Shown here: positions 1-7,652 of the stretch, piece by piece | How the letters are laid out: each line of letters opens with the position of its first letter | How positions within the stretch are numbered: position 1 is the stretch's first letter | DNA from: an uncultured Bacteroidota bacterium | GTDB lineage: Bacteria; Bacteroidota; Bacteroidia; Chitinophagales; Chitinophagaceae | Direction: 5' to 3' | NCBI GenBank assembly: GCA_946479055.1 | Contig: CAMLEX010000216.1 | Span: 1 to 7,668, forward strand | DNA: 7,668 bases | Program-made: the position numbers and the translations under genes | The notes under the pieces: model-generated | The model's database searches: none | What the model saw: only the letters and a program-made list of their open reading frames with translations | What the model was told of the DNA's origin: nothing

Positions 1-1
1 T

Positions 2-1534
2 GATAATACCACCATTCTTGGTGCTGCAAAAATGAGTGGCAAAACAGCCAAAGGTTTTTCGATAGGAGTATTGCAAAGTCTTACTGCAAATGAATATGCA
101 AAGATTGATTCCTTAGGAAACAGAAAACGCATTAATGTAGAACCACTCACCAATTATGCACTGGTCAGGGTTCAGCAAGATTATAAACAAGGGAATACAG
201 TGTTTGGAGGAATTTTTACTTCTACAAACCGTTTCCTGGATGCCTCACACCTTAAATTCATGAACCATAACGCTTATACAGGCGGGATCGATTTACTTCA
301 TCAATGGCATGATAAAAAATATTATCTGGATGCAAAGTTGGTTGGAAGCAATATAAACGGCAGCCATGAAGCAATGGGTAACCTGCAACAATCTTCGGCA
401 CGTTATTATCAGCGACCGGATGCTCATTATCTTCATTTCGATTCCAGTGCCAACATGCTATCGGGTAGTGGCGGAAGCATCAAAATCGGAAAAGGCAGCA
501 AAGGACTCTGGCGTTATTCAACCGAACTAACATGGCGTTCACCTGGCTTCGATCTCAATGATATGGGTTACATGCAAATGGCTGATATCATCAAACAAAA
601 AAATTCAGTTTACTATTTTGTAAACAAGCCGGTTTCTATCTTTCGCACTTACAATGTATCCTTGTCTGAAACCAATAACTGGGATTTCGGATTGAGATAT
701 CTATCATCGAATGTAAATCTTGCCGTTTATCTCGAATTCTTAAACAAATGGGCTTTCAGTGCTTCGTCCACTTATACTCCTCAATCGCTTGACACAAGAA
801 TTTTACGTGGAGGAAATGCGATGCTGGTTCCTTCAGTTTCGTATGAAAATGTGTATGTGAGAACAGATCCTTCCAAAAGACTTTTCTTCGAGCTTAATTC
901 AGAATTATCGTCATCAGGTAATAACAGTGCCCGGTATTATTCCATTCAGCCGGGAGTGAGATACATTCCAATTGCCACGATAAAATTGTCGGCAAGCCTT
1001 AATTATTCAGCCAATAGAAACGATCTGCAATACATCACCACCACCGCCAATGGTAGTGAACCGGGATACCTTCTTGGAAGAATTGACCAGCGTACGATGG
1101 GGATCACTTTCCGTGTCGACTACAACATCACCCCTGAGCTATCAATTCAATACTACGGAAGCCCATTTACCACGGTGGGAAAATATTCAGCATTCAAAAG
1201 GATTACTGATCCGTGGGCAAACAATTATCATAACCGTTTTGCAGCAATAAAACCAACATTGAATGGCAATACATACGAAGTGTCGGAAAATAACAATGCT
1301 TCGATCGATTATAATTTCTGGAATCCGAATTTTGATTTTAGTCAGTTTCGTTCCAACCTGGTTTTCCGGTGGGAGTATCGCCCCGGCTCTCAATTTAATT
1401 TTGTCTGGTCGCAGGATAGGACAGCATTTGTTCAACCGGGCACCCAGGTTTTGAGTAAAGGAATGAGCGGTTTAAAGGATATTTTTCCGAACAATATTTT
1501 ACTGATCAAGTTTAATTACTGGTTTTCGATATAA
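2..1534 (+). CDS. DUF5916-family outer-membrane protein, 3' part (5'-truncated by window edge)
   Basis: The reading frame is open from base 2, so the ATG at 32 is internal rather than the true start; about 510 residues are present. The frame begins DNTTILGAAKMSGKT, matching the segment that in DUF5916 proteins links an N-terminal family 9-like carbohydrate-binding domain (outside this window) to the long C-terminal region. A second family hallmark, SPGFDLNDMGY, is at bases 539-571, and near the end there is FRWEYRPGSQFNFVW. The C-terminal region is rich in alternating aromatic and polar residues and ends in FNYWFSI, as expected of an outer-membrane beta-barrel closing strand. The molecular function of the family is not established; surface glycan binding or transport is a guess. 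The gene ends 50 bp before the GH3 gene on the same strand, so it may be the upstream member of the same unit or an independent neighbour. Family assignment is fairly sure; function is unknown. Confidence 0.85.
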   Translation, partial: DNTTILGAAKMSGKTAKGFSIGVLQSLTANEYAKIDSLGNRKRINVEPLTNYALVRVQQDYKQGNTVFGGIFTSTNRFLDASHLKFMNHNAYTGGIDLLHQWHDKKYYLDAKLVGSNINGSHEAMGNLQQSSARYYQRPDAHYLHFDSSANMLSGSGGSIKIGKGSKGLWRYSTELTWRSPGFDLNDMGYMQMADIIKQKNSVYYFVNKPVSIFRTYNVSLSETNNWDFGLRYLSSNVNLAVYLEFLNKWAFSASSTYTPQSLDTRILRGGNAMLVPSVSYENVYVRTDPSKRLFFELNSELSSSGNNSARYYSIQPGVRYIPIATIKLSASLNYSANRNDLQYITTTANGSEPGYLLGRIDQRTMGITFRVDYNITPELSIQYYGSPFTTVGKYSAFKRITDPWANNYHNRFAAIKPTLNGNTYEVSENNNASIDYNFWNPNFDFSQFRSNLVFRWEYRPGSQFNFVWSQDRTAFVQPGTQVLSKGMSGLKDIFPNNILLIKFNYWFSI

Positions 1535-1584
1535 CAATAACGCTGAACAAAATTTTTATCCAAGAGAACAATAAACATTAATAC

Positions 1585-3768
1585 ATGAATAGAATTTTGA
1601 AAACATTTCTTTTTGCGGCCTCCTTGTTAATGATGAGTGTAACCAATGCGCAACAAACGGCAAAATCCGGCGATGCCATAGAACAAAAAATCCGCAGCCT
1701 TATCAGCCAGATGACATTGCAGGAAAAAGTGAGCCTGCTTCACGCCAATTCCAAATTTTATGTTTCGGATATAAAAAGATTAGGCATTCCTGAATGGGCA
1801 TTGAGCGATGGGCCTCATGGCGTTCGTGCAGAAATCAACCGGGATAACTGGGCATATGCCGGATGGACAAATGATTCTGCCACCTGTTTTCCACCGGGCA
1901 CGGCTCTTGCTGCCAGTTGGAATCCACGCCTCGCCTTTGAGCGGGGACTTGTATTGGGTGAAGAAGCCCGCTTTCGCAAAAAAGATATTTTATTAGGTCC
2001 CGGCATCAACATTATTCGCTCGCCGCTTTGCGGAAGAAACTTCGAATACATGAGTGAAGATCCATTTTTGATTTCGAAAATGTCGGTAGCATATATCAAA
2101 GCATTGCAAACAAAAGATGTGGCCGCCAGCGTAAAACATTGGCTGGCTAATAACCAGGAAGAACACCGGGATTCTGTTGATGTGACTATGAGCGAGAGAG
2201 CTTTGCGTGAAATATATTTGCCGGGATTTAAAGCATCTGTAATGGAAGGCGGCGCTTATACGGTGATGGCTGCTTACAATAAATTCAGGGGCGACTGGTG
2301 CTCGGAAAATGATTACCTCAACCGGCAGATACTTCGCAAAGAGTTTGGCTTTAAAGGAGTATTAATGACCGATTGGGCTGCGGCTCATACAACGGTGAAG
2401 GCAGCGTTGACAGGGCTTGATTTGGAAATGGGCACAGACAAAAAGGATTACAATGAATGGTATTTTGCCAACCCGTTAATTAAAGCAGTAGAAGAAGGAA
2501 AAGTGCCGGTATCAGTAGTTGATGAAAAAGTAGCGAATGTGCTTCGTGTAATGATGAAGACAAAAATGTTTGATGAGGCAATTCGTGAAAAAGGAAAGAT
2601 GAATACAAAAGAACATCAGCAGGCTGCATACAATGATGCTGCTGAAGCGGCAGTGTTGTTACAAAATAAGGGGAGCTTGTTGCCACTTAATTTTGGTAAA
2701 CTAAAATCAATTGCCATTATTGGCGATAATGCCACACGCAAACATTGCGCCGGCGGACTTAGTTCCGAAATTAAAGCCCTATATGAAATAACTCCTTTGC
2801 AAGCCATGCAGCAAAAGTTTGGCGCCACGGTAAAAATAAATTTTGCACAGGGATACGAAAAGCAATCTTCATTCAAAGAGGGCAATAACTCCGGCCAGTC
2901 CGGTTCCACGAAAGTGGATTGGAAGCTGATTGATGAAGCAGTTGCTGTGGCAAGGCAATCAGATGTGGTGATCATTTTCGGTGGATTGAATCATGATTTT
3001 GACACCGAATCTTCCGACAAACAAAATATGGATTTGCCATATGGACAGGAAATTTTGATGCAGGAAGTGGCCAAAGCAAATCCCAATATCGTGGTGGTTA
3101 TTATAGCCGGCTCCCCGGTAAAATTGACCGGCATTGTTCACCGGGTGTCCTCCATTTTATGGTCTTGGTTTGGCGGAATGGAAGCAGGAAATGCAGTGGC
3201 GGATTTGCTGAGTGGTAAAGTAAATCCTTCCGGCAAACTACCATTTACCCTGCCGGTATCTTTGGAGCAATCGCCTGCACATGCTTTGGGAAATTTTCCC
3301 GGCAGAGATTTAAAAGTGAATTATGAAGAAGATATACTGGTAGGATACCGCTGGTTTGATACCAAAAAAATTCAACCGCAATTTCCATTTGGGTATGGAC
3401 TTTCTTATACTAATTTTTCCATAAGCAATTTTTCAACGGATAAATCAAGCTATGGGAAAAATGAAACAATCCATGCAAAGTTTACCATCAAAAATACAGG
3501 CAACTCTTACGGTGCTGAAGTTGCGCAATTATATGTCAACGATCCGGTTTGTTCTGTATTACGTCCAGAAAAAGAACTAAAGGCTTTTGAAAAAATATTT
3601 TTGAAACCCGGTGAAACGAAAACAGTTGAAATGCAGGTGAAAGTTGCTGATCTGGCATTTTATGACGAATCAAAAAAAGGATGGAATACAGAGGCGGGTG
3701 AATATGTCCTGCAATTAGGAAATTCATCCCGTACTATTTTCAAGAAAGTAAAAATTTCAGTTAAGTAA
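1585..3768 (+). CDS. Secreted GH3 beta-glycosidase (beta-glucosidase/beta-xylosidase type)
   Basis: Predicted retaining exo-beta-glycosidase of 727 aa that removes terminal beta-linked glucose or xylose in the periplasm or at the surface. Residues 1-22 form a signal peptide with likely cleavage TNA|Q (22/23). The N-terminal GH3 barrel (about 35-310) carries DGPHGVR (75-81, Asp75 for substrate binding), R151, E158-D159, K184-H185, and the nucleophile Asp263 in LMTDW. The C-terminal GH3 sandwich (about 354-608) has the probable acid/base Glu475 in FDTESSDKQNMDLP and ends in FPFGYGLSYT. A fibronectin III-like domain follows (about 625-705, with GAEVAQLYV). No PA14 insertion is present and the length is ordinary for a three-domain member. 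The motif after Glu475 reads S-S-D-K where many relatives have G-x-D-R, which may alter specificity. The start is preceded by A-rich sequence without a Shine-Dalgarno. The esterase gene follows after 20 bp, suggesting co-transcription. Family is near certain; the sugar released is not determined. Confidence 0.95.
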   Translation: MNRILKTFLFAASLLMMSVTNAQQTAKSGDAIEQKIRSLISQMTLQEKVSLLHANSKFYVSDIKRLGIPEWALSDGPHGVRAEINRDNWAYAGWTNDSATCFPPGTALAASWNPRLAFERGLVLGEEARFRKKDILLGPGINIIRSPLCGRNFEYMSEDPFLISKMSVAYIKALQTKDVAASVKHWLANNQEEHRDSVDVTMSERALREIYLPGFKASVMEGGAYTVMAAYNKFRGDWCSENDYLNRQILRKEFGFKGVLMTDWAAAHTTVKAALTGLDLEMGTDKKDYNEWYFANPLIKAVEEGKVPVSVVDEKVANVLRVMMKTKMFDEAIREKGKMNTKEHQQAAYNDAAEAAVLLQNKGSLLPLNFGKLKSIAIIGDNATRKHCAGGLSSEIKALYEITPLQAMQQKFGATVKINFAQGYEKQSSFKEGNNSGQSGSTKVDWKLIDEAVAVARQSDVVIIFGGLNHDFDTESSDKQNMDLPYGQEILMQEVAKANPNIVVVIIAGSPVKLTGIVHRVSSILWSWFGGMEAGNAVADLLSGKVNPSGKLPFTLPVSLEQSPAHALGNFPGRDLKVNYEEDILVGYRWFDTKKIQPQFPFGYGLSYTNFSISNFSTDKSSYGKNETIHAKFTIKNTGNSYGAEVAQLYVNDPVCSVLRPEKELKAFEKIFLKPGETKTVEMQVKVADLAFYDESKKGWNTEAGEYVLQLGNSSRTIFKKVKISVK

Positions 3769-3788
3769 TCCTATCTTAAGGATCGATC
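3768..3788 (+). promoter_or_regulatory. Shine-Dalgarno of the esterase gene, within a small hairpin
   Basis: AAGGA at 3778-3782 lies 6 bases before the ATG at 3789 and is the only good Shine-Dalgarno-like element before any start in this window. ATCCT (3768-3772) is the exact reverse complement of AGGAT (3779-3783), so a 5-bp stem with a 6-base loop could cover it. The first base of the stem is the last base of the GH3 stop codon, so a ribosome terminating there would open the stem. Translational coupling is an inference; the stem is short and could be chance. Confidence 0.4.
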
Positions 3789-5801
3789 ATGAATAAATCA
3801 ATCAGCATATCATTTTTTGCAGCGTCATTATTTTTATTTCAATCACTATGCTATGCCCAGGTCAGTTTGCCAAAAGTATTTGGCGACAATATGGTTTTAC
3901 AAAGAGGCATAGCAATTCCTGTTTGGGGAAAGGCAAAGCCTGGATCAGTGGTTATAGCCAAGCTTGGAAAGGAGCGTATCTCTGCAAAAGCCGATAAGGA
4001 GGGAAAGTGGATGTTGTACTTTTCCAAAAGAAAAGAAGGTGGCCCATATGAGCTGGAAATTTCTGAATCGGGAAACGTACAGGCTACAATAAAATTTAAA
4101 GGCATTTTGATTGGTGATGTATGGCTTGCTTCGGGCCAATCCAATATGGAATGGCAGGTGCAACAAGTGCAGGCAAACAAAGACATAGCCAACCTTATTC
4201 ATGGCGACAGATCCTTGCATGAACAACAGTCGAAGCCGGCAAATAAGGAAAGTAGCAATACTGACTATTCACAGATACGTTTCTTCATGGTAGAGCATGA
4301 TAAGAAATTATCTCCTCAGCAGGATGTTTTATCCGGCACATGGAAAATTTGTGATACGATAAGCGTAAAAAATTTTTCAGCGGTTGCGTTTTATTTTGCA
4401 AGAAAAATTCACGGTGACCAAAATGTGCCCATAGGCATTATACAAAGCACCTGGGGAGGCACTCCGGTAGAGTCATGGACAAGCAGAGAAATGTTACTCA
4501 CATCGTCTATCAGCAAGGCGCAAGCTATAAGTAATGATACGCTGAGTCCCGATGATTTTGTAAACGATAGTTTGAACCTGGTCCGTTTTTGGGACATTGT
4601 GTATCATCCGCAGAACAATACGGATAAAATAATCCCTGTTCCAGAATATAACGATGCCGACTGGGCGAAGATTGAAATGCCGAATGTGATTAAAGATTTT
4701 GGAATTGGTCGCTATGAGGGAATGATGTGGTTAAGAAAAAAAATAACATTGCCCGAATCCTTCACAGGAAAAGATTTAACGCTGAATATTGGTCATCCCG
4801 AGATGAACTATTCGCTTTATTTCAATGGTGAGGAAATTTGCAAGACCATATGGAATAGTAATCCGAAGCAATTCTATACCATTCCTGCCAAACTGGTGAA
4901 GAATGGTGAAAATACCATTTCCCTCAGAATGGCTATGTTATGGGGCGGGGGAGGGTTGAATCCACCGGCAGAAAACATTTATATTAGTGATGGCTCTTCC
5001 AAAATTTCTTTAGTAGGAAAATGGTTGTATAAAAAAGACCTTGAACCAACAATTCCCCAAATACGCAATTATCACTACTACCCAACAGTGCTGTTCAACG
5101 CCATGATCAATCCGCTGATTCCCTATGGCATCAAAGGATTTCTGTGGTACCAGGGCGAGGCTAATGACACAGCAGCTTATGATTATCGAAAATTATTTCC
5201 GATGCTTATCAGGGATTGGAGACAAAGATGGAAACAGGGGAATCTTCCTTTTCTATACGTTCAGTTGGCAAACTATAAGAAAAGACAACCAAATCCTTCC
5301 GAAAGCGAATGGGCCGAATTGCGTGAAGCGCAAACATTCACCCTGTCACAACCCAATACCGGTATGGCATGCATCATTGATATAGGAGAAGCAGACAATA
5401 TTCATCCGATGAACAAACAGGAGGTGGGGCGTCGTTTGGCTTTAATTGCAGATAAAATGGTGTATAAAAAAAATGTCATTGCTTCGGGACCGTTGTATAA
5501 AAGTTTTAGAAAAGAAGGTCATCGTATCCGGATCAATTTTACAAATACAGGTTCAGGTCTTACAACCAAAGATGGAAAAGAATCGACAGGGTTTGCTATT
5601 GCAGGCAAGAATAAACAATTTTACTGGGCAACCGCCATGATAAAGGGAAATGAGATTATTGTGTTTTCCGAGCGGGTGGATGAACCGGTAGCTGTGCGAT
5701 ATGCCTGGGCTGATAATCCTGAATGTAATCTTATAAATGCTGAAGGCTTGCCTGCCATTCCTTTCAGAACCGACGAATGGAAGGGCAAAACCCAAAGATA
5801 G
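3789..5801 (+). CDS. Secreted SGNH carbohydrate O-acetylesterase (sialate O-acetylesterase-like, CE20-like layout)
   Basis: A 670-aa protein predicted to remove O-acetyl groups from glycans outside the cytoplasm. Residues 1-23 are a signal peptide with likely cleavage CYA|Q (23/24); the cysteine at 21 is not in a proper lipobox. A small beta domain (about 25-105, with GDNMVLQR and GKAKPG) precedes the SGNH hydrolase. The catalytic serine is Ser118 in ASGQSNMEW; WGGTPVESW is at 222-230, WYQGEAN at 453-459, and the Asp536-x-x-His539 pair in DNIHP. Residues about 265-415 (containing YNDADW and MMWLRKKITLP) look like a GH2-type sugar-binding jelly-roll inserted between the two halves of the catalytic domain. 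As I recall, the same arrangement defines acetylesterases such as those of family CE20, active on acetylated hemicellulose oligosaccharides. Sialic acid is an unlikely substrate given the glycosidase neighbours, though the family is usually named for it. Other options are acetylxylan or rhamnogalacturonan acetylesterase. The family call is firm; the substrate is inferred. Confidence 0.92.
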   Translation: MNKSISISFFAASLFLFQSLCYAQVSLPKVFGDNMVLQRGIAIPVWGKAKPGSVVIAKLGKERISAKADKEGKWMLYFSKRKEGGPYELEISESGNVQATIKFKGILIGDVWLASGQSNMEWQVQQVQANKDIANLIHGDRSLHEQQSKPANKESSNTDYSQIRFFMVEHDKKLSPQQDVLSGTWKICDTISVKNFSAVAFYFARKIHGDQNVPIGIIQSTWGGTPVESWTSREMLLTSSISKAQAISNDTLSPDDFVNDSLNLVRFWDIVYHPQNNTDKIIPVPEYNDADWAKIEMPNVIKDFGIGRYEGMMWLRKKITLPESFTGKDLTLNIGHPEMNYSLYFNGEEICKTIWNSNPKQFYTIPAKLVKNGENTISLRMAMLWGGGGLNPPAENIYISDGSSKISLVGKWLYKKDLEPTIPQIRNYHYYPTVLFNAMINPLIPYGIKGFLWYQGEANDTAAYDYRKLFPMLIRDWRQRWKQGNLPFLYVQLANYKKRQPNPSESEWAELREAQTFTLSQPNTGMACIIDIGEADNIHPMNKQEVGRRLALIADKMVYKKNVIASGPLYKSFRKEGHRIRINFTNTGSGLTTKDGKESTGFAIAGKNKQFYWATAMIKGNEIIVFSERVDEPVAVRYAWADNPECNLINAEGLPAIPFRTDEWKGKTQR

Positions 5802-5855
5802 CGCTGCAAAGATGGGAGAGAAGTGAAACAATGAAATAATAATAGACAAAAGCCA

Positions 5856-7652
5856 ATGAATAAATACATAATAGCAATGTCAAAGCAGCGGGTATTGACT
5901 TTTTTGTTCGTTTTTTTATTGACCGGTATTTTAAATGCTCAGACGGCTATGACTAGTGTCGGGGCCAGAACCTTACACAGTTTAAATGGAGAATGGAATG
6001 TAATTGTTGACCCGACAGGAATTGGAGAATGGCGGAAGGTTTGGCTGGAACATAAGCCTCAAAAAAAAACTGATTTTTTTGAGTATTCATTTGAAGGAGG
6101 GCCTGTATTAAAAGTGCCGGGAGATTTTAATTCTCAAATGCCTGAGCTCACTTATTTTGAAGGCACAGTTTGGTACAGAAAACAATTCAATTATACAATT
6201 AAAAAAGAAAAAAGGCTGTTCCTTCATTTCGGGGCAGTAAATTATACGGCGGATATTTTTCTGAATGGCCATAAAGCAGGAAGTCATGAAGGAGGCTTTA
6301 CTCCCTTTCAGTTTGAAATTACCGGTAAAGTAAAGGAGGGATTGAACACTATAGTTGTTAAAGTAAATAACATACGGCTTAAAAACGGATTGCCCGGCTT
6401 TGGTTTCGACTGGTTAAACTACGGAGGCATAACCCGTGATGTTAATCTTATTGAAACCGCCAATACCTATATTGAAGATTATAGTATGCAACTGAAAAAG
6501 GGGAGTTTGAATACCGTTCTAGGCTGGGTACAATTAAATGGAATGCAATCAGCACAAAACATTGAAATAAAAATTCCCGAGCTCAATTTATTGTATAAAA
6601 CAAAAACGGGCAACGACGGCGTTGCAAGGGTTGAATTTTCTTCGAACTTTAAACACTGGACGCCTGAAAATCCTAAACGATATAAAGTAATTATCAAAAG
6701 CGAAACCGATTCGGTGGTAGATACTATCGGCTTCAGGAGTATTGAAGTGAAAGGAACGAAAATGTTGTTAAACGGGAAACAAATTTTTTTGAAAGCGGTA
6801 AATATTCATGAAGAAAACCCATACAATGGAACCCGGTCATATTCAAAGGAGGATGCACTTGTTTTACTGAATGCAGCCAAAGAATTGGGATGCAATCTTG
6901 TTCGCTTAGCTCACTATCCGCATAATGAGAATATGATTAAAGAAGCTGAAAGGATGGGATTGATGGTGTGGAGCGAACTACCGTTGTATCAGCATATAGA
7001 CTTTGCTGATAGCGTTGTTTCCCGCAAAATGGAACTGATGATGAAAGAAATGATCCGCAGAGACAGAAACCGGTGTGGCATCATTATCTGGTGTCTTTCA
7101 AATGAAACCTACTCATCCACTCCAAACCGGGATAAAGCTCTTATTGAACTTACAAAATCCTGCAGATCCTCAGATTCTGTCAGATTGGTAACTCATGTTA
7201 TTAGCACCCAGGGTTATCAGAATAACACTTTCAACGTGTGGGATACTCTTTACCGGTATGCTGATATTATCTCCATTAACGAGTACATTGGGTGGTACAC
7301 GCCATGGCAAGGTTTACCGTCCGAAACAAAATGGAACTTAGTGTATCCTGGCAAGCCAGTGTTTATCTCCGAGTTTGGCGGTGAAGCTTTATACGGCAAC
7401 AATAGCGGACCGACAGATGAAGCAGCCTATTGGACAGAGGCGTACCAGGCCAAAATTTATACCGATCAGATCGAAATGTTCAATACGGTTCCTAATTTAT
7501 GCGGAGTATGCCCCTGGCTCTTATTTGATTACAGGTCATTGGGAAGAATGCATCCCGTTTATCAGCAAGGATACAACCGGAAAGGGCTGTTATCCAATAA
7601 GGGCGAAAAAAAGAAAGCATGGTACATCATGAAAGAGTATGACAACAGGTAA
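5856..7652 (+). CDS. Secreted GH2 beta-glycosidase, possible beta-glucuronidase
   Basis: A 598-aa retaining beta-glycosidase of family GH2. A signal peptide ends at LNA|Q (28/29). Translation may start at Met1 or at Met8 (base 5877), which gives a more compact signal peptide; neither has a Shine-Dalgarno, so the start is open. Domains: sugar-binding jelly-roll (about 35-195, with NYTADIFLNGHKAG at 129-142 and EGGFTPF), immunoglobulin-like sandwich (about 200-290), and TIM barrel (about 300-598). The barrel carries NIHEENP (316-322), RLAHYPHNE (350-358), the acid/base Glu417 in WCLSNE, and the nucleophile Glu506 in ISEFGGEA. Near the end, YNRKGLL contains N574-R575-K576, resembling the N-x-K motif that binds the uronic-acid carboxylate in beta-glucuronidases. 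The length matches beta-glucuronidases and there are none of the extra C-terminal domains of long beta-galactosidases. The gene lies 54 bp after the esterase gene and ends in tandem TAA stops (7650-7655). GH2 is near certain; glucuronidase is moderate, beta-galactosidase being the main alternative. Confidence 0.93.
   Translation: MNKYIIAMSKQRVLTFLFVFLLTGILNAQTAMTSVGARTLHSLNGEWNVIVDPTGIGEWRKVWLEHKPQKKTDFFEYSFEGGPVLKVPGDFNSQMPELTYFEGTVWYRKQFNYTIKKEKRLFLHFGAVNYTADIFLNGHKAGSHEGGFTPFQFEITGKVKEGLNTIVVKVNNIRLKNGLPGFGFDWLNYGGITRDVNLIETANTYIEDYSMQLKKGSLNTVLGWVQLNGMQSAQNIEIKIPELNLLYKTKTGNDGVARVEFSSNFKHWTPENPKRYKVIIKSETDSVVDTIGFRSIEVKGTKMLLNGKQIFLKAVNIHEENPYNGTRSYSKEDALVLLNAAKELGCNLVRLAHYPHNENMIKEAERMGLMVWSELPLYQHIDFADSVVSRKMELMMKEMIRRDRNRCGIIIWCLSNETYSSTPNRDKALIELTKSCRSSDSVRLVTHVISTQGYQNNTFNVWDTLYRYADIISINEYIGWYTPWQGLPSETKWNLVYPGKPVFISEFGGEALYGNNSGPTDEAAYWTEAYQAKIYTDQIEMFNTVPNLCGVCPWLLFDYRSLGRMHPVYQQGYNRKGLLSNKGEKKKAWYIMKEYDNR
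6058..6083 (+). repeat. Perfect 10-bp A/T-tract inverted repeat inside the GH2 gene
   Basis: CTCAAAAAAA (6058-6067) and TTTTTTTGAG (6074-6083) are exact reverse complements separated by 6 bases. The arms lie in a run of nine A (6061-6069) and a run of seven T (6074-6080). They encode Pro68 to Glu76 (P-Q-K-K-T-D-F-F-E) of the GH2 protein. The repeat is real; any role is unknown. The lysine and phenylalanine codons explain the tracts in part, so it may be coincidental. Confidence 0.6.

Noticed and set aside
1535..1584. Possible promoter or terminator between the DUF5916 and GH3 genes
   Set aside because: The gap is AT-rich but has no TAnnTTTG box with a matching upstream element, and no stem followed by a T run.
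2616..2975. 119-codon open frame on the minus strand inside the GH3 gene
   Set aside because: It is fully antisense to a well-conserved GH3 catalytic region, its translation has no recognisable family, and it follows from the codon use of the real gene.
3781..3788. GATCGATC palindrome just before the esterase start, as a possible operator
   Set aside because: At eight bases it is too short to separate from chance and it appears only once.
3846..3862. Cysteine at the end of the esterase signal peptide as a lipoprotein anchor
   Set aside because: The residues before Cys21 are Q-S-L, which do not fit a lipobox, and a normal C-Y-A|Q signal peptidase I site follows at once.
3851..4226. Overlapping minus-strand open frames of 113 and 93 codons inside the esterase gene
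   Set aside because: Both lie opposite the conserved N-terminal and GQSNM region and overlap each other; they are shadows of the + strand gene.
5802..5855. Possible terminator or small gene between the esterase and GH2 genes
   Set aside because: No stable stem with a T run is visible, and the ATG-initiated frames within it are only a few codons long.
5553..5869. Minus-strand open frames of 98 and 82 codons spanning the esterase 3' end and the gap before the GH2 gene
   Set aside because: They are mostly antisense to the esterase C terminus, have Cys- and Ser-rich translations with no domain, and have no support from spacing or context.
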